Below are positions 16,481 through 17,367 of a stretch of DNA of 17,367 nt, in pieces. The DNA is taken from assembly GCA_946479505.1 (NCBI GenBank), contig CAMLGC010000056.1, positions 1 to 17,367 on the forward strand, read 5' to 3'. Source of the DNA: an uncultured Sphingomonadaceae bacterium (GTDB lineage: Bacteria; Pseudomonadota; Alphaproteobacteria; Sphingomonadales; Sphingomonadaceae). Position numbers and translations under genes: made by a program. The notes beneath the pieces were generated by a model. That model ran no database searches, was not told where the DNA came from, and saw nothing but the letters and a program-made list of their open reading frames with translations. Each line of letters opens with the position of its first letter. The stretch's first letter is position 1.

Positions 16481-16951
16481 ATGTCACGTCGTCGTCGTCC
16501 CGAAAAGCGGGAAATCCTGCCTGATCCCAAGTTCGGGGATGAGGTTCTGTCGAAGTTCATGAATTCGGTGATGCTGGACGGCAAGAAGGCCGTCGCCGAG
16601 GGCATCGTATATGGCGCGCTCGATACCGTCGAGACGCGCGCCAAGAAGGACCCGCTGGGCGTGTTCCACGAGGCGCTCAACAACATCAAGCCGGGCATCG
16701 AGGTCCGCAGCCGCCGCGTCGGTGGTGCGACCTATCAGGTGCCGGTCGAGGTTCGTCCCGAGCGCGCGCAGGCGCTGGCGATCCGCTGGCTGATCACCGC
16801 GGCCCGCGCGCGCAGCGAGCACACGATGGCGGCGCGGCTGTCGGGCGAGCTGCTCGATGCGTCGAACAATCGCGGCAACGCGGTGAAGAAGCGCGAAGAC
16901 ACGCACCGTATGGCCGAGGCGAACCGCGCCTTCAGCCATTACCGCTGGTAA
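16481..16951 (+). CDS. rpsG: 30S ribosomal protein S7
   Basis: A 156-aa primary 16S rRNA-binding protein that nucleates assembly of the small-subunit head. The sequence matches the family along its length: [79 protein letters not shown], and the ending [16 protein letters not shown], typical alphaproteobacterial length. AAGGA (16469-16473) precedes the ATG. Second gene of the str operon; in Escherichia coli S7 is also the operon's translational repressor. Confidence 0.98.
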   Translation: MSRRRRPEKREILPDPKFGDEVLSKFMNSVMLDGKKAVAEGIVYGALDTVETRAKKDPLGVFHEALNNIKPGIEVRSRRVGGATYQVPVEVRPERAQALAIRWLITAARARSEHTMAARLSGELLDASNNRGNAVKKREDTHRMAEANRAFSHYRW

Positions 16952-16964
16952 GTTTCACGAATAA

Positions 16965-16984
16965 GCCGGGGCGCGTGCCCCGGC
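16965..16984 (+). promoter_or_regulatory. Hairpin between rpsG and fusA
   Basis: GCCGGGGC (16965-16972) pairs perfectly with GCCCCGGC (16977-16984) over a GCGT loop. It lies 13 bp after the rpsG stop and just before the fusA ribosome-binding site (GGAG, 16988-16991). No U tract follows, so read-through into fusA is expected. It may partly attenuate, protect mRNA ends or tune fusA translation. Confidence 0.5.
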
Positions 16985-16997
16985 CACGGAGTTGACA

Positions 16998-17367
<370 letters not shown>

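Overview
The window is GC-rich (roughly two thirds G+C), densely coding DNA from an alphaproteobacterium, most likely a Sphingomonas-type genome. The evidence is the gene set and order, a pyruvate dehydrogenase E2/E3 cluster separate from the E1 genes (an arrangement I recall from Zymomonas, same order), GC-rich palindromic intergenic repeats, and an S12 protein with Arg at position 88, which I recall as typical of naturally streptomycin-resistant sphingomonads. The assignment is inference; there is no rRNA here to confirm it.

Layout. 1-909: the 3' part of groL, closed by a strong terminator. 1059-2251: a translationally coupled pair, a single-domain haemoglobin followed by a soluble methyl-accepting signalling protein. 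Together they look like a globin-coupled sensor split into two polypeptides. 2340-4205: a Tat-exported M3 oligoendopeptidase, convergent with a luciferase-like flavin monooxygenase (5195-4209); their stop codons are 3 bp apart. 5566-7878 (minus): a large subtilisin-like autotransporter with a lipoprotein signal, a Thr-Pro linker and a G8 tract that could cause phase variation. 8046-9535 (plus): a HAD pyrimidine-nucleotidase-like gene overlapping dapD (lysine/peptidoglycan precursor synthesis). 9543-9663: a compact multi-hairpin palindromic repeat between dapD and a convergent two-gene unit (usp, then an exported M28 peptidase with a FN3 domain).

11551-15713: a plus-strand operon with pdhC (E2), a 68-aa membrane protein, a YciA-type acyl-CoA thioesterase, a DUF559 endonuclease-like ORF lying inside perfect 18-bp inverted repeats, lpdA (E3) and a DUF3140 protein. 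The DUF559 element looks like a small selfish insertion that split the operon and now supplies the lpdA ribosome-binding site. 15807-17367: a good sigma70-type promoter, a leader of about 190 nt, then the str operon rpsL-rpsG-fusA (fusA runs off the window). A REP-like triple hairpin starts at the rpsL stop codon and fills much of the rpsL-rpsG gap.

Most genes are conserved housekeeping genes. The parts worth a second look are the globin/signalling pair, the DUF559 inverted-repeat element, the palindromic repeats, the possibly phase-variable lipo-autotransporter and the S12 R88 residue. I found no tRNA, rRNA, CRISPR array or insertion sequence with a recognisable transposase.
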